A stretch of 64,000 bases of DNA. Origin: an uncultured Myxococcales bacterium. GTDB taxonomy: Bacteria > Myxococcota_A > UBA9042. This document shows positions 35,508 to 46,819 of this stretch, one piece after another. The translations under genes were made by a program, and so were the position numbers. Position 1 is the stretch's first letter. Every line of letters begins with the position of its first letter. The stretch covers positions 1-64,000 of the forward strand of contig CAIXGW010000214.1 in assembly GCA_903919145.1 (NCBI GenBank). The letters are read 5' to 3'. The notes under the pieces were generated by a model. The model was not told where the DNA came from, did not search any database, and worked only from the letters and a program-made list of their open reading frames with translations.

Positions 35508-37634
35508 TTGTTGTCGGCATTTTTCCAGAAGCCAGGGGGCCTGTGGCGGCAGTGGTGTCGCCGGCTTGGTTGCGCGCGGCTGCTGACGGCGCTGGCGGTG
35601 CTGGGGGTGGCCTCACCAAGGGTGACCCTATGTCAACCCCATGCTCTGCCTGAACATTTTACGCCGACGGCGGGCGGTGCCGATCCAGCGCCAGAGCTGT
35701 GGGTGAGGGCGGCGCGGCCGATCAGCTTGGCGGGCCAGCTGGACGCGGCGGGGCCGGTGACGGTGGTGAGCGGCGCGGACCTGCGGCGCACCTACACGTC
35801 GCCGGCGGCAGCGCTGGCAGCCCAGCCCGGCCTGGCCGTCATGCACACCGGCGGCGTTGGCAGCCCGGCCCATCTGATGGTGCGCGGCTCCACGGCAGAG
35901 CAACTGACTGTGGCGATTGACGATGTACCGCTGAGCAACGCCGACGGCGCGCCCTTTGACCTGTCAGACCTGCCGCTGTCAGCGGTCGACCGGCTGGAGG
36001 TCTACCGCGGCGCGACCCCGGCTTGGCTGGGCCCGCAGTCGATGGGCGGCGCCCTGCGGATTCTGCTGCGCAAGGCCCGCGGGTCTGGCGGCGAATTCTC
36101 AGCCGCGATGGGTAGCTTTGGCACCCGCCAGCTGGACGGTGGCCTGGGCTGGCAAGGCGATCAGGGCTCGGCGCTGCTGGGCCTGCGCTGGCTGGGCAGC
36201 ACCGGTGACTTTGCCTACCGCCAAGATCCCGGCACCGCCTTTCAGACCAGCGACGACCGCACCCAGACAAGACAGAACAACGATCTTAGCAGGTTGGGTG
36301 GAGTCCTGGCCGCGGAGTGGCGGCTGGGAGAGCGGTGGACCGCCTACCTGCGCTGGCTGGGCGCGGGCTCTGAGGTGGGCGTGCCGGGAGCGGCGCTGTA
36401 CCCGGCGCTCAAAGCCCGCTACGAGCAGAACCGCCAGCTGCTGGCCCTGCAAGCTGTGCGGCGGACGGGCTCCGCCGACGGACGCTTGCTGCTGTCTCTG
36501 CACACCTCGGGCGCCTGGACGGTGACCGACGACCGCGCCGGCGAGCTGGGGCTGGCCTGGCATTCGCGCCAGCGCGTGGCCGGGGCCGGGGCCGTGGCGG
36601 CGTGGGAAGGCCCCTTGGCCAGAACCTCCCGCCTGGCCGCTGATGGGCAGCTGCGCCTGGCCGGTCAGCTGGCCAGCGTGGATGGTCAAGACCTGCTGCG
36701 CGGCGAGACCCGTCCTCGCTCGTGGCGCAACAGCGCAACCCTGACGGCCGCCGTGCCGCTGCGGGTCGGCGAGGTGACCCTGACTCCGGCGGGCGGCGCT
36801 GAGTGGATTGGCCAGTCGCTGCAGGATGCCCGCCAATATCCCTTTGCTTGGTCTGAAGTGACCACGGTGCAGGCCCTGCCCTGGCACGCAGCCCTCAGTG
36901 GCCACTGGCAGCCGCGCAACGGCTGGGTCGTGCACACCTCTGCCCGGCGCGCGGTCCGCCTGGCCAATTTGCAGGAGCTCTTTGGCGACTCGGCTGTGGT
37001 GCGCGGCAACGCCCGCCTGCAGCCAGAGTCCTCTGTGTCCCTAGATGGCGGGCTGAACTGGCAGCGCCGCGGGGGGACCCGGTGGGATCTATCTGTAGAC
37101 ACAAGAGCTTATGCCACGTGGGCCAATGACCTTATCCAGCTGGTCGGCCTGGGGGCTCGCCAGGCCGTGTACCAGAATATCGGCCAGGCGCGGCTGCTGG
37201 GCGCCGAGCTGCAGGTGGACGGGCAGCTGGGCCCGGTCCGCGCCAGCCTGGGCCACGCCACCCTCGCCAGCGTCGACCGCAGCCAGCAGGTGGCCTACCG
37301 CGGCAACGCCCTGCCGCTGTGGCCGCGCAGCCGCTGGTCCGGTCGGGTGTCCTGGCAATTACCATCAACTTCCAAGCACTTCAGCGCCGCCCTGTGGAGC
37401 GCGGCCCAGTGGCAATCCGGCTACTTCCTAGACGCCGCCAACCTGGTGGCGCTGCCTGGCCGCACCTTGCTGTCGGCAGGCCTGCGCGCTGACCTGGGCC
37501 GGCTGGGCTTGCACGTGGACGCCAGGCTGGACAACGCCGCCGACGTGCCGTGGTTTGACCTGGTCGGCTACCCGCTGCCGGGGCGCACCGCCTGGCTGCA
37601 GGTCGGCTGGTCCGGCCACCGGGACACCCCATGA
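35508..37634 (+). CDS. btuB: TonB-dependent vitamin B12 receptor, BtuB-like
   Basis: This is an outer-membrane beta-barrel that imports cobalamin using TonB energy. It has about 708 residues with a signal sequence (LLTALAVLGVAS), a plug domain (about 65-180) with VMVRGSTAEQLTVAIDDVPLS-like strands and the DRLEVYRGATPAW motif, and a barrel of alternating beta strands to the end. The start appears to be TTG: no ATG lies in frame between the riboswitch and the signal peptide, and GGAG at 35498-35501 precedes TTG 35508 or 35511. The riboswitch and the downstream BtuF and BtuCD genes make cobalamin the likely cargo. The stop overlaps the next ATG (ATGA). Confidence 0.9.
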   Translation: MLSAFFQKPGGLWRQWCRRLGCARLLTALAVLGVASPRVTLCQPHALPEHFTPTAGGADPAPELWVRAARPISLAGQLDAAGPVTVVSGADLRRTYTSPAAALAAQPGLAVMHTGGVGSPAHLMVRGSTAEQLTVAIDDVPLSNADGAPFDLSDLPLSAVDRLEVYRGATPAWLGPQSMGGALRILLRKARGSGGEFSAAMGSFGTRQLDGGLGWQGDQGSALLGLRWLGSTGDFAYRQDPGTAFQTSDDRTQTRQNNDLSRLGGVLAAEWRLGERWTAYLRWLGAGSEVGVPGAALYPALKARYEQNRQLLALQAVRRTGSADGRLLLSLHTSGAWTVTDDRAGELGLAWHSRQRVAGAGAVAAWEGPLARTSRLAADGQLRLAGQLASVDGQDLLRGETRPRSWRNSATLTAAVPLRVGEVTLTPAGGAEWIGQSLQDARQYPFAWSEVTTVQALPWHAALSGHWQPRNGWVVHTSARRAVRLANLQELFGDSAVVRGNARLQPESSVSLDGGLNWQRRGGTRWDLSVDTRAYATWANDLIQLVGLGARQAVYQNIGQARLLGAELQVDGQLGPVRASLGHATLASVDRSQQVAYRGNALPLWPRSRWSGRVSWQLPSTSKHFSAALWSAAQWQSGYFLDAANLVALPGRTLLSAGLRADLGRLGLHVDARLDNAADVPWFDLVGYPLPGRTAWLQVGWSGHRDTP

Positions 37635-39040
37635 CCTACGACCCCAGCCGCGGCAGCTGCCCCACCACCCAGGGCTTTGGCAATTCCATGTCTGGCAAAG
37701 GGTTTTCTACCATCCCTCCCCTCGGCGCAGCCCAAGCGGGCCCGGCACAGAAGCCACTCAAGCAGCGGGGGCCGCGCTGGACGCCCGCCTGGCCCCTGGC
37801 CGCCGCGGTAGCCATCGCTGGCTGCGCCGATGACACCCAAGGCTTTGGCAACTCCTTGTCAAGCCATGCGCAATTTGCCAAGGCTGCCGATCCAGGCCCG
37901 GCAGTGGACCGCTACCTGGCGGTGGTAGGCGGCGACTACAAAAGCACCGCCCTGTCTCTGCTGGACCTGGCCTCCCTGCCGGCGGCGGGCCTGCAACAGG
38001 CGCCAGCGGCGTGGTCCGCCGTGCTGCACTCTGGGTCGCGGCTGGGGCCGACGGCGATGGCCCTGTCGGGCGATGTGGTGCTGGGCCAGCTGCCCGGTCA
38101 GCCGCGCCAGGTGCTGCTGGTCGATCGCGCGACGGCGGTGCTGACCCAGGTGGCGGCCGACAGCGGCCAGGTCCTGCGCCAGGTCTCGGTGGCGGCAGGC
38201 TTCTACGCCAACCCCCAGGACGCGCTGGCCGTGGCGGCGGATCGCTGGCTGGTGCCGCGCATGGGCCGCAACCCAAAGCCCAGCGCAGCCGCTGGTGATT
38301 TTGACGACGGCGATGACCTGGTGGCGGTGGATCCGCTGGCGGGCAAGCTCGTGCAGTCCCTGGCTCTGGGCAGCCTGTCTACCCTGCCCGGCGGGTTGGC
38401 GGCGCCGCAGCGCATGGGGCTGGCCGGCGGGCTGGTGTGGCTGCCGCTGGGGTCCTTTGCCGCCGATTTCAAGGCCCAGGGCCCAGCCCGGCTGATCGCC
38501 ATCTCGCCCAGCGACTGGAAGGTCGTGGCGCAGGTTCAGCTGCCCGGCCTGAAGAACTGTGTGAGCGTCCGCCCTTTGCCGGGAGGCCTGCTGCTGGTCA
38601 ACTGCCAAGGGTCCTATGCCGCGCCCGCGCAGCAGCTGGCGGAGTCGGCTCTGGTGGTGGTCGATCCGCAGACCGGCAGCCCGACGCTGCAGATCCCGGC
38701 GCGCGCTGGCGATGGGCCTTTTGGCCGCGACGCCGTGGCGATCGACGGGCGCTGGGTGGCCGCCGTCACCCTGGGCGATTTTGCCAGCCAGCGCCCCGAC
38801 CGGCTGTGGCTGGTCGACCTGACCACAGGCGATCGGCAGCTGCTGAGTCAAGCCGCTGAGCCCTTTGGCTATTCTGGGATATGGGCCGATCCCTGGCGGC
38901 GCACCCTGTGGCTGGGCGAGCCCAAGCACGCGCTGGACCTGCTGCGCTTTGGCGTGGACAGCGCGGGAGCCGTCACGGCGGGGTCGCGGCTGTCGTCCAA
39001 TCCGGGGGGCCTTGGCGCTCTTGAGCTTGGAGGCTTGTGA
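37631..39040 (+). CDS. Beta-propeller-like lipoprotein in B12 operon
   Basis: The 469-residue predicted lipoprotein has a hydrophobic AAAVAIAGCADDTQ with a lipobox Cys near residue 65, an unusually long n-region. An in-frame ATG 19 codons in (37688) is an alternative start. The rest (about 90-469) is a series of WD/YncE-like blades with phrases such as VVVDPQTGSPTLQIPARAG and LWLVDLTTGDRQL. The heptad TQGFGNS occurs twice, at residues 13 and 69. It starts inside the btuB stop and ends overlapping btuF, so it probably acts in the same periplasmic/outer-membrane pathway, although B12 operons elsewhere commonly lack it. Confidence 0.78.
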   Translation: MTYDPSRGSCPTTQGFGNSMSGKGFSTIPPLGAAQAGPAQKPLKQRGPRWTPAWPLAAAVAIAGCADDTQGFGNSLSSHAQFAKAADPGPAVDRYLAVVGGDYKSTALSLLDLASLPAAGLQQAPAAWSAVLHSGSRLGPTAMALSGDVVLGQLPGQPRQVLLVDRATAVLTQVAADSGQVLRQVSVAAGFYANPQDALAVAADRWLVPRMGRNPKPSAAAGDFDDGDDLVAVDPLAGKLVQSLALGSLSTLPGGLAAPQRMGLAGGLVWLPLGSFAADFKAQGPARLIAISPSDWKVVAQVQLPGLKNCVSVRPLPGGLLLVNCQGSYAAPAQQLAESALVVVDPQTGSPTLQIPARAGDGPFGRDAVAIDGRWVAAVTLGDFASQRPDRLWLVDLTTGDRQLLSQAAEPFGYSGIWADPWRRTLWLGEPKHALDLLRFGVDSAGAVTAGSRLSSNPGGLGALELGGL

Positions 39041-40043
39041 TGAGGCAGCGGGTTGGTGGACGATTCTCACTAATTATAATGCTGTTGTCTTGCCTATGGC
39101 TATCTTTTGCCTGCTCAAAGGCATCGCATGTACCTGACAATGCCATAGTCGTTCGCGATCAACTGGGCCGAACGGTGGCCCTGCCGCAGGCTGCCAAGCG
39201 CATTGTCTCGCTGTCCCCAGCCGCTACTGAGAGCCTTTTTCACATTGGCTGCGGCGATCGAATTGTATTGCGTGATAATTGGAGCGACTACCCAATACAA
39301 TCAAAGGCAATTGCCAGCATTGACGGCTTCAGCCCCTCCGCCGAGCTGATCCTGGCTGCCCGCCCCGATCTGGTGGTGGCGCACTTTCCCACCGCGGCGC
39401 TGCAGGCGGCCCTCAACAGCGCCGGTGTGCCGTGGATCGCGCTGGCCCCCGCCACTTTGGCTGACGTCTCGGCTTCTCTGGCTACGCTGGGCCTGTTGTG
39501 CGGCCACGCCGAAGACGGCCGCCGCGCTGCGGCCACCTTTGCGGCCCGCCAGGCTGCCATCGAATCGGCGTTGCAGGGTGCCACCAAACCCAGGGTTTTC
39601 TATGAGATGGATGGCGGAGATGGCTCCAGGCCCTTTACGGTGGGCCGCGGCAGCTTTGGCCACCAGCTGGTCGAGCACGGCGGCGGCATCAACGTGTTTG
39701 GCCAGCGCAGCGAGCCGTGGCTGCAGGTCGGCCTGGAGGCCATCCGCGCCGCCGACCCGCAGCTGTGGCTGCTGGCCGACGCCGACTCCGCCGATCGGCC
39801 GCAGTCGCCGGCCACGGTAGCCGCCCGCCCTGGCTTTGGCGCCATCGCGGCCGTCAGAGATGGCAAATTTGCCAGCCTTCCAGCTGACCTTGCCGCGCGC
39901 CCCGGGCCGCGGCTGATCCTGGGCCTGGCCGCCGCCGCCAAGGCCATCCATCCCGACCGCGCTGCCGCCATTGACGCGGCCCCGCAGGCGGCGACCGCAG
40001 CGCAGCCTCTTGACGTTGCGCCTGCCGCTGCCCGAGGCAGCCA

Positions 40044-40047
<4 letters not shown>
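39040..40047 (+). CDS. btuF: Cobalamin ABC transporter substrate-binding lipoprotein, BtuF-like
   Basis: This periplasmic cobalamin-binding protein delivers B12 to the inner-membrane transporter. The 335 residues have a lipoprotein signal (LLSCLWLSFACSK), then the cluster A-2 / class III binding-protein fold with RIVSLSPAATESLFHIG and RPDLVVA, an interdomain helix (150-180), and a second lobe with GGGINVF. ATG 39040 overlaps the previous TGA (TGATG); GGAGG lies 6 bases upstream, and a GTG one codon earlier is also possible. The first 280 bases are markedly AT-richer, with ATA and TTG codons, than the rest. The stop overlaps the next gene. Confidence 0.9.
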
Positions 40048-41807
<1,760 letters not shown>

Positions 41808-42048
41808 AGGCCGGGGGCCAACGCCCTAAAACGCAAGCATTATATGCAGTTCAAACCTGTTCACCCGCCGCACCTACGGCTCCGCCCGCTAGCGGACCGG
41901 CAGGGCTTGCAGCTGCGCCGCTCATGATTCCTTGCCGAGGTCGGTGGAGGCGCGCGGCTGCCCGTCGCTTTTGCCGGTTGCCTTGCACCTGCCGCTGCTC
42001 TACGCTCTGAGGGACTCAGAGGTAGGCGCGCTGAGCCCTGGAGTACAG

Positions 42049-44412
42049 ATGTCCACCGCAACGGGTCTTTTGCGCAGCGGGCTATGGGTGGCGATGGGCT
42101 TGGCGGGCCTGGCCGGCTGTTCAGACACCCAGGGTTCGCCAGCCACGGCCCCAGCGGGCCTCTGGCTGGATGTCCAAGCGAGTGACACGGTCTCGGCCGG
42201 CACCGCCGATGCCAAGGCGCCCGCGGCCGACAGCAGCACCGCCGGCGACGCGCTCGCCAGCGACCTACAGGGCTCGGGTGGCGATACTGGCGCAGACAGC
42301 GGCAGCCCCAAGGACAGTGCCAGCTTGGACACCACGGCGGATGCCGGCCCTGCCTGCCAGGCCAGCGACCCCGCCGTGTGCGCCGACCCGTCCACGCTGG
42401 TGCAGTGTGTCGATGGCGCCTATGTCGCAACGACGTGTGCAACGGGCAAGGCCTGCTGCATCGACCAGTGCGCCGACCAGGTCTGTACGCCGTTTCAGAC
42501 CAAGCAATGCCTCGGCCCGGCGACGGCCGGTCTCTGCAACGCCTGCGGCACCAGCTTCACCCCGCAGCCCTGCCTCCCCAACTACGTGTGCGACGCCAAG
42601 ACCCAGGCCTGCACCTGCAAGAGCCCGCTCGAGGTGCTGTTCGTGCTCGACGCTTCGGGCAGCATGCAGCTCTCAAGCATCGGCGGCCAGACCCGCTGGC
42701 AGCTGGCCCAGCAGGCGATCGACGAGGTCATGAAGGCCTTTCCAGGCATCCAGTACGGTCTTGCCACCTTCCCCGATCATGCGGTCGACTGTGCCGCGCC
42801 CGGGTGTACCAGCAAGGGCGGCTGCGACAAGAGCTTTTTCGACGAACTGAACGCTCCGACCGGTACGCCGCCCGACGTCTTGACCGCCTACCTCGCCAAG
42901 CGGCAGCTGGCGACCGCGGGCAGCAAGCTCGAGCTGGTGCTGACGCCGCTGGCCGGGGCGATGCAGCAACTGGTCGACGGCGACCTGGGGACGCTCAAGA
43001 AGAACACCAATTCGCCGCGCTACGTGATCCTCATCTCAGACGGCGAGGACACCTGCTACGCGCCACAGGCACCTAAGCTGCTGCCCGGTGTACTGGGCCA
43101 GTCGGCGGCAAAGCTGCGCGACCAGTGGAATATCCAGACCTACCCAGTTGGCTTCGGCTACGCCTCGGGCAGCGCCCAGCTGTCGGCGATCGCCCAGCAA
43201 GGCGGCACGGGGCTGGCAACGCCACTGCTGGCCGGCGATGGTGCTGGACTGGTGACAGAGATCTCCAAGATCATCAAGCTCATCGACCCCAAGAAGTGCG
43301 CGGGCACCGCAGCACCGCCCAAGGCCGCAGCGTGTACGGCCGCCGGCCTACAGGACAGCGACGGCGACGGCTGGTGCAGCGACCTGGACTGCAAAGACGG
43401 CGACAAGGCAGTGCACCCCGGTGCCACCGAGACCACGGCTGGCCAGGACGACGACTGTGACGGCCTGACCGACGAGGCCGACGGCTACATCCCGCCTGCC
43501 GAGCCCAAGTCAGGCTGCAAGGGCATCGATTTCCTCTTTGTGATCGACAACTCGGGCTCAATGGGCGATGAGCAAAAGGCACTCATCCAAAGCTTTCCGG
43601 GCTTTCTGAACGCCATCCAGACCGCGGTACCAAACGGCGACTTCCAGGTGATGGTGGTCGACTCCGACGCCACGGGGCTGACCAGCTCGGGCAGCTCGTC
43701 GTCGTCTTGCACCTCCAACGGCAAGGACAAGAGCTGTACCTGCAGCCCTGGGCCGTCGTGCTGCGACAAGATCTGCGCCGACCCGCTGTGGGGGTCCGCC
43801 ACCATCTGCAACGGGTCTCCGGCCTGCAACCAGAAGCCGCCGCCGCAGCTCAGCGCCTGCGACAATGCGCTGGGCGCCGGCCGCACCTATTCAGGCGCGT
43901 ACGACGTGTGCTTCACGTCGCCGCCGCGCTACATGTCGAGCAAGACCGTCAACCTCGCGCAATCGTTCACCTGCGCCGCCAACGTCGGCATCGGCGGCAG
44001 CGGCGATGAGAAAGTGATGCAGGCGATGGCCGCCGCTGTGACCCCGCCGCTGTCATCGCCCGGCGGCTGCAACACCGGGTTTGTGCGAGACAACGCCATC
44101 TTGGTGGTGACGTTTGTCACCGACGAGCTCGACACCGGCAGTGCGGGCACCCCGGCCTCGTGGAAGCAGGCCCTGGTCGATGCCAAGAAGGGCAAGGCCG
44201 ATGGCATCTATGTGCTCGGCATCTATGGGGATCAGGGCAAGCAGGCGCAGCTGTGCAAAGGCGGCCAGCCCGCCACCTTGCTGGATGGCTTTCTGACTGC
44301 CATTGGTGCCCAGGGTCAGTTCTGCAGCATCTGCCAGGCGGGCTACGCCAAGTGCTTTGCCGACGCCATCGCCGGCATCAAGACCACCTGTGACAACTAC
44401 GTCACCGAATAA
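42049..44412 (+). CDS. Lipoprotein with two von Willebrand A domains
   Basis: The 787-residue lipoprotein has the signal VAMGLAGLAGCSDTQ (lipobox Cys near residue 24). An acidic Ala/Ser/Asp-rich linker (25-105) and a Cys-rich stretch (105-190) follow. The first VWA domain starts LEVLFVLDASGSMQ (about 198). A MopE-like acidic metal-binding motif (GQDDDCDGLTDEADG, about 465-480) comes next. The second VWA domain starts GIDFLFVIDNSGSMGDEQ (about 492). Both keep the DxSGS metal-ion-dependent adhesion site. VWA domains usually bind protein ligands. GGAG at 42040-42043 supports the start. The codon choice (more CTC and TTC) differs from neighbouring genes. Confidence 0.86.
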   Translation: MSTATGLLRSGLWVAMGLAGLAGCSDTQGSPATAPAGLWLDVQASDTVSAGTADAKAPAADSSTAGDALASDLQGSGGDTGADSGSPKDSASLDTTADAGPACQASDPAVCADPSTLVQCVDGAYVATTCATGKACCIDQCADQVCTPFQTKQCLGPATAGLCNACGTSFTPQPCLPNYVCDAKTQACTCKSPLEVLFVLDASGSMQLSSIGGQTRWQLAQQAIDEVMKAFPGIQYGLATFPDHAVDCAAPGCTSKGGCDKSFFDELNAPTGTPPDVLTAYLAKRQLATAGSKLELVLTPLAGAMQQLVDGDLGTLKKNTNSPRYVILISDGEDTCYAPQAPKLLPGVLGQSAAKLRDQWNIQTYPVGFGYASGSAQLSAIAQQGGTGLATPLLAGDGAGLVTEISKIIKLIDPKKCAGTAAPPKAAACTAAGLQDSDGDGWCSDLDCKDGDKAVHPGATETTAGQDDDCDGLTDEADGYIPPAEPKSGCKGIDFLFVIDNSGSMGDEQKALIQSFPGFLNAIQTAVPNGDFQVMVVDSDATGLTSSGSSSSSCTSNGKDKSCTCSPGPSCCDKICADPLWGSATICNGSPACNQKPPPQLSACDNALGAGRTYSGAYDVCFTSPPRYMSSKTVNLAQSFTCAANVGIGGSGDEKVMQAMAAAVTPPLSSPGGCNTGFVRDNAILVVTFVTDELDTGSAGTPASWKQALVDAKKGKADGIYVLGIYGDQGKQAQLCKGGQPATLLDGFLTAIGAQGQFCSICQAGYAKCFADAIAGIKTTCDNYVTE

Positions 44413-44442
44413 ACAAAGCCGCTTCGCCACGGGGGAAATATC

Positions 44443-46437
44443 ATGATCGTCCGGATCTGCGCGATCGCCGCCGCTTTGGCCGCCTGCCTTGGTCTGGTGG
44501 CCTGCTCAGACAGCACCAGCGGCAGTGGCCAGGCCAAGGCCACGCCGTGCAGCCTGGAGAGCGACTGTCCCGCCGGCCAGACCTGCGCCAGCGGTGCCTG
44601 CGCCCCGCTCAAGAGCTGCAAGATCGACAGCGAGTGCCCGCTGTTCACCGTGTGCGTGCTCGGCAGTTGCAAGGCCAAGCAGTCCAGCCCCGACGCCAGC
44701 GGCGGCAGCAAGGACAGTGACGGCGGCGCAAACGACGCGATCCCCCCGGCGGGCTGCACCACGCCCACCGACTGCGGCGACGGCGACCCCTGCACTGCCG
44801 ACACCTGCAAGGACGGCAAGTGCGGGCACCAGGCCATTGAGGAATGCTGCAAATCCGCCAGTGCATGCAATGACAACAACGTCTGCACCACCGACACCTG
44901 CGGCCCTGACCACGCCTGCAGCTACGCCGAAGCCAAGGGCGTGTGCTGCACCACCGTCAAGGACTGCAGCGACGGTGACAACTGCACCAGTGACGTCTGC
45001 ATCGCGGGCAAATGCGTGTACGCCAAGCCGCCGCAGGGCTGCTGCAGCAAAGCCTCTGACTGCAATGACAATTCGCCATGCACGACCGACACCTGCGAAT
45101 CAGGTGCCTGCAAGCACAAGGACGCCGCGGGCTGCTGCACCACCGACAGCCAGTGCGCCGATACCGACGCCTGCACCGCCGATGTGTGTGTCGCCAACCT
45201 CTGCCAGTCCAAGCCGGTGCTCGGATGCTGCCTGGTGGGGCTGCAGTGCGAGGACGGCGACCCCTGCACCGCCGACAGCTGCAACAAGGAGGCAGGCCAG
45301 ACCGCCGGCCTGTGCAAGAACGCTGCCCAGGGCGGCTGCACCCCAACCGCATGCGGCAACGGCAGCTGCGACAGCGGCGAGACGGCGGTCAGCTGCCCCA
45401 GCGACTGCCCCAAGCTGGTCGCCCAGTGCGGCAACGGCAGCTGCGAGAGTGGCGAGAGCAACGCCAGCTGCCCGCTTGACTGCAAGCCCGCCAGCCTGTG
45501 CGGCAACGGCGTCTGCGACACCGACGAGACCTTTGTCTCCTGCCCTAAGGAGTGCCCGCCGCCCAAGGCGGTGTGCGGCAACGGCGCCTGCGAATTCGGC
45601 GAGAGCAACGCCAGCTGCCCCAAGGACTGCCCAGCGCCCGGCACCTACACCGGTCTACCGGTGGTGGTCAGCGGCTCAGAAACCAGCTGCGCCATCACCA
45701 CCAAGGGCAACGTGGTCTGCTGGGGCAAGGCCGACTACGGCATCACCACCCCGCCGGCCTTGACGGGAGCCAAGCGCCTGTCGCTCAGCCTGACCAGCGC
45801 CTGCGCCGCAACCGACACGGGTCTGCAGTGCTGGGGCATCCAGCACGCGTGGGTCAAGACCCTGCTCGGCGTCGCCTCGGCCAAGGAGGTGGCGCTCGCC
45901 AACTTTGGCGGTTGCGTGATCAGTGGCGCCGGTGAGTTGGTGTGCGCCGGCCAGGCCGACGCCGTACCGCTGGCGCCCGCTGCCGGGCCGTGGACGGCGG
46001 TGGACGCGTTTGTCTACCACTCTTGCGCCCTGTCGGCCGCCGGCCAGCCGCAGTGCTGGAGCTTGGTACCCGGCGCGCTGACGACCCCTCCGGCGGGCAA
46101 GCTCGCCAGCGTCGACGTCGGCCAGAACAGTGCTTGCGGCATCGCGGACCAGGGTGGCCAATTGGTGTGCTGGGGCGCCAACACCTACGGGGTGGCCAAG
46201 CCGCCGGCGGGGGCCTTCCAGCAAGTGGCGGTAGGGTTCTTCCAGGCCTGCGCTGTCGGCGTCGATGGCGCACTGGCGTGCTGGGGCGATGCCACCCACG
46301 GCGTGATGTTGCCGCCGCCCGGCCAATTCAAGCAGGTCAGCGTGGGCTGGAGCCATGCCTGCGCCGTACGTGTCGACAACCAGGTGGTGTGCTGGGGCAG
46401 CGGTGCAGCCATCCAAGTGCCTGCCGTCGCCTGGTGA
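44443..46437 (+). CDS. CTDC-repeat lipoprotein with RCC1-like propeller
   Basis: The 664-residue lipoprotein has the signal AALAACLGLVACSDS (lipobox Cys near residue 21). It has about six CTDC-type Cys-rich modules (about 100-295), then four CGNGxC modules (300-395, for example CGNGSCESGESNASCPLDC). The C-terminus (400-664) is made of repeats such as SCAITTKGNVVCWGKADYG and ACGIADQGGQLVCWGANTYG. These look like RCC1/BLIP-II-type propeller blades, each with a Cys at both ends of a strand pair. It starts 30 bases after the double-VWA gene and is probably co-transcribed. A surface-adhesion role is an inference. Confidence 0.86.
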   Translation: MIVRICAIAAALAACLGLVACSDSTSGSGQAKATPCSLESDCPAGQTCASGACAPLKSCKIDSECPLFTVCVLGSCKAKQSSPDASGGSKDSDGGANDAIPPAGCTTPTDCGDGDPCTADTCKDGKCGHQAIEECCKSASACNDNNVCTTDTCGPDHACSYAEAKGVCCTTVKDCSDGDNCTSDVCIAGKCVYAKPPQGCCSKASDCNDNSPCTTDTCESGACKHKDAAGCCTTDSQCADTDACTADVCVANLCQSKPVLGCCLVGLQCEDGDPCTADSCNKEAGQTAGLCKNAAQGGCTPTACGNGSCDSGETAVSCPSDCPKLVAQCGNGSCESGESNASCPLDCKPASLCGNGVCDTDETFVSCPKECPPPKAVCGNGACEFGESNASCPKDCPAPGTYTGLPVVVSGSETSCAITTKGNVVCWGKADYGITTPPALTGAKRLSLSLTSACAATDTGLQCWGIQHAWVKTLLGVASAKEVALANFGGCVISGAGELVCAGQADAVPLAPAAGPWTAVDAFVYHSCALSAAGQPQCWSLVPGALTTPPAGKLASVDVGQNSACGIADQGGQLVCWGANTYGVAKPPAGAFQQVAVGFFQACAVGVDGALACWGDATHGVMLPPPGQFKQVSVGWSHACAVRVDNQVVCWGSGAAIQVPAVAW

Positions 46438-46819
46438 GGCGTTATCCTACGGCAAGGCAAAGGGCCGTCTGGCGACGGAGGTGACGCTCGGCTCGCCGCT
46501 GGTGGCGCGGATTGGCGCAAGCTACGGCGCTCCGGGCTACAACGCGCCCAAGCCGGAACCGCTGCGCCTTCCGCCGACTCGCGTAGGAGGGTGTGGGAGG
46601 GCTGAGTCGATTCAATAGTTTCAGGGAAGTACCCGTAGGTGCCGGCAATTCTCTGGCAGGCTCCTGGGTGAGAGGCTGGGCTCAAGGCTTGGGTGGTGCA
46701 AGCAAGTCGACCGCCTGCAGACCCAGCCACGGCGGCGGGTAAAAAATCGTGCGGTAGTCATGAAGAGCACTGGTATCAGACAGTTCCGACCAGTTCGGCG
46801 GCACAGAGACGTCCAGCAG
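46438..46819. other. Intergenic remnant region
   Basis: No intact gene is seen. Bases 46440-46618 encode a fragment (RLATEVTLGSPLVARIGASYG) ending before a purine-rich GTAGGAGGGTGTGGGAGGG stretch, which might be the trace of a mobile or intron-like element; I could not identify it. On the minus strand, 46682-46819 keep an open frame past the stop of the next gene (see findings). Confidence 0.35.

Noticed and set aside
46355..46618. Small plus-strand frame with RLATEVTLGSPLVARIGASYG
   Set aside because: It overlaps the end of the preceding gene and has no ribosome binding site; kept only as a possible remnant.
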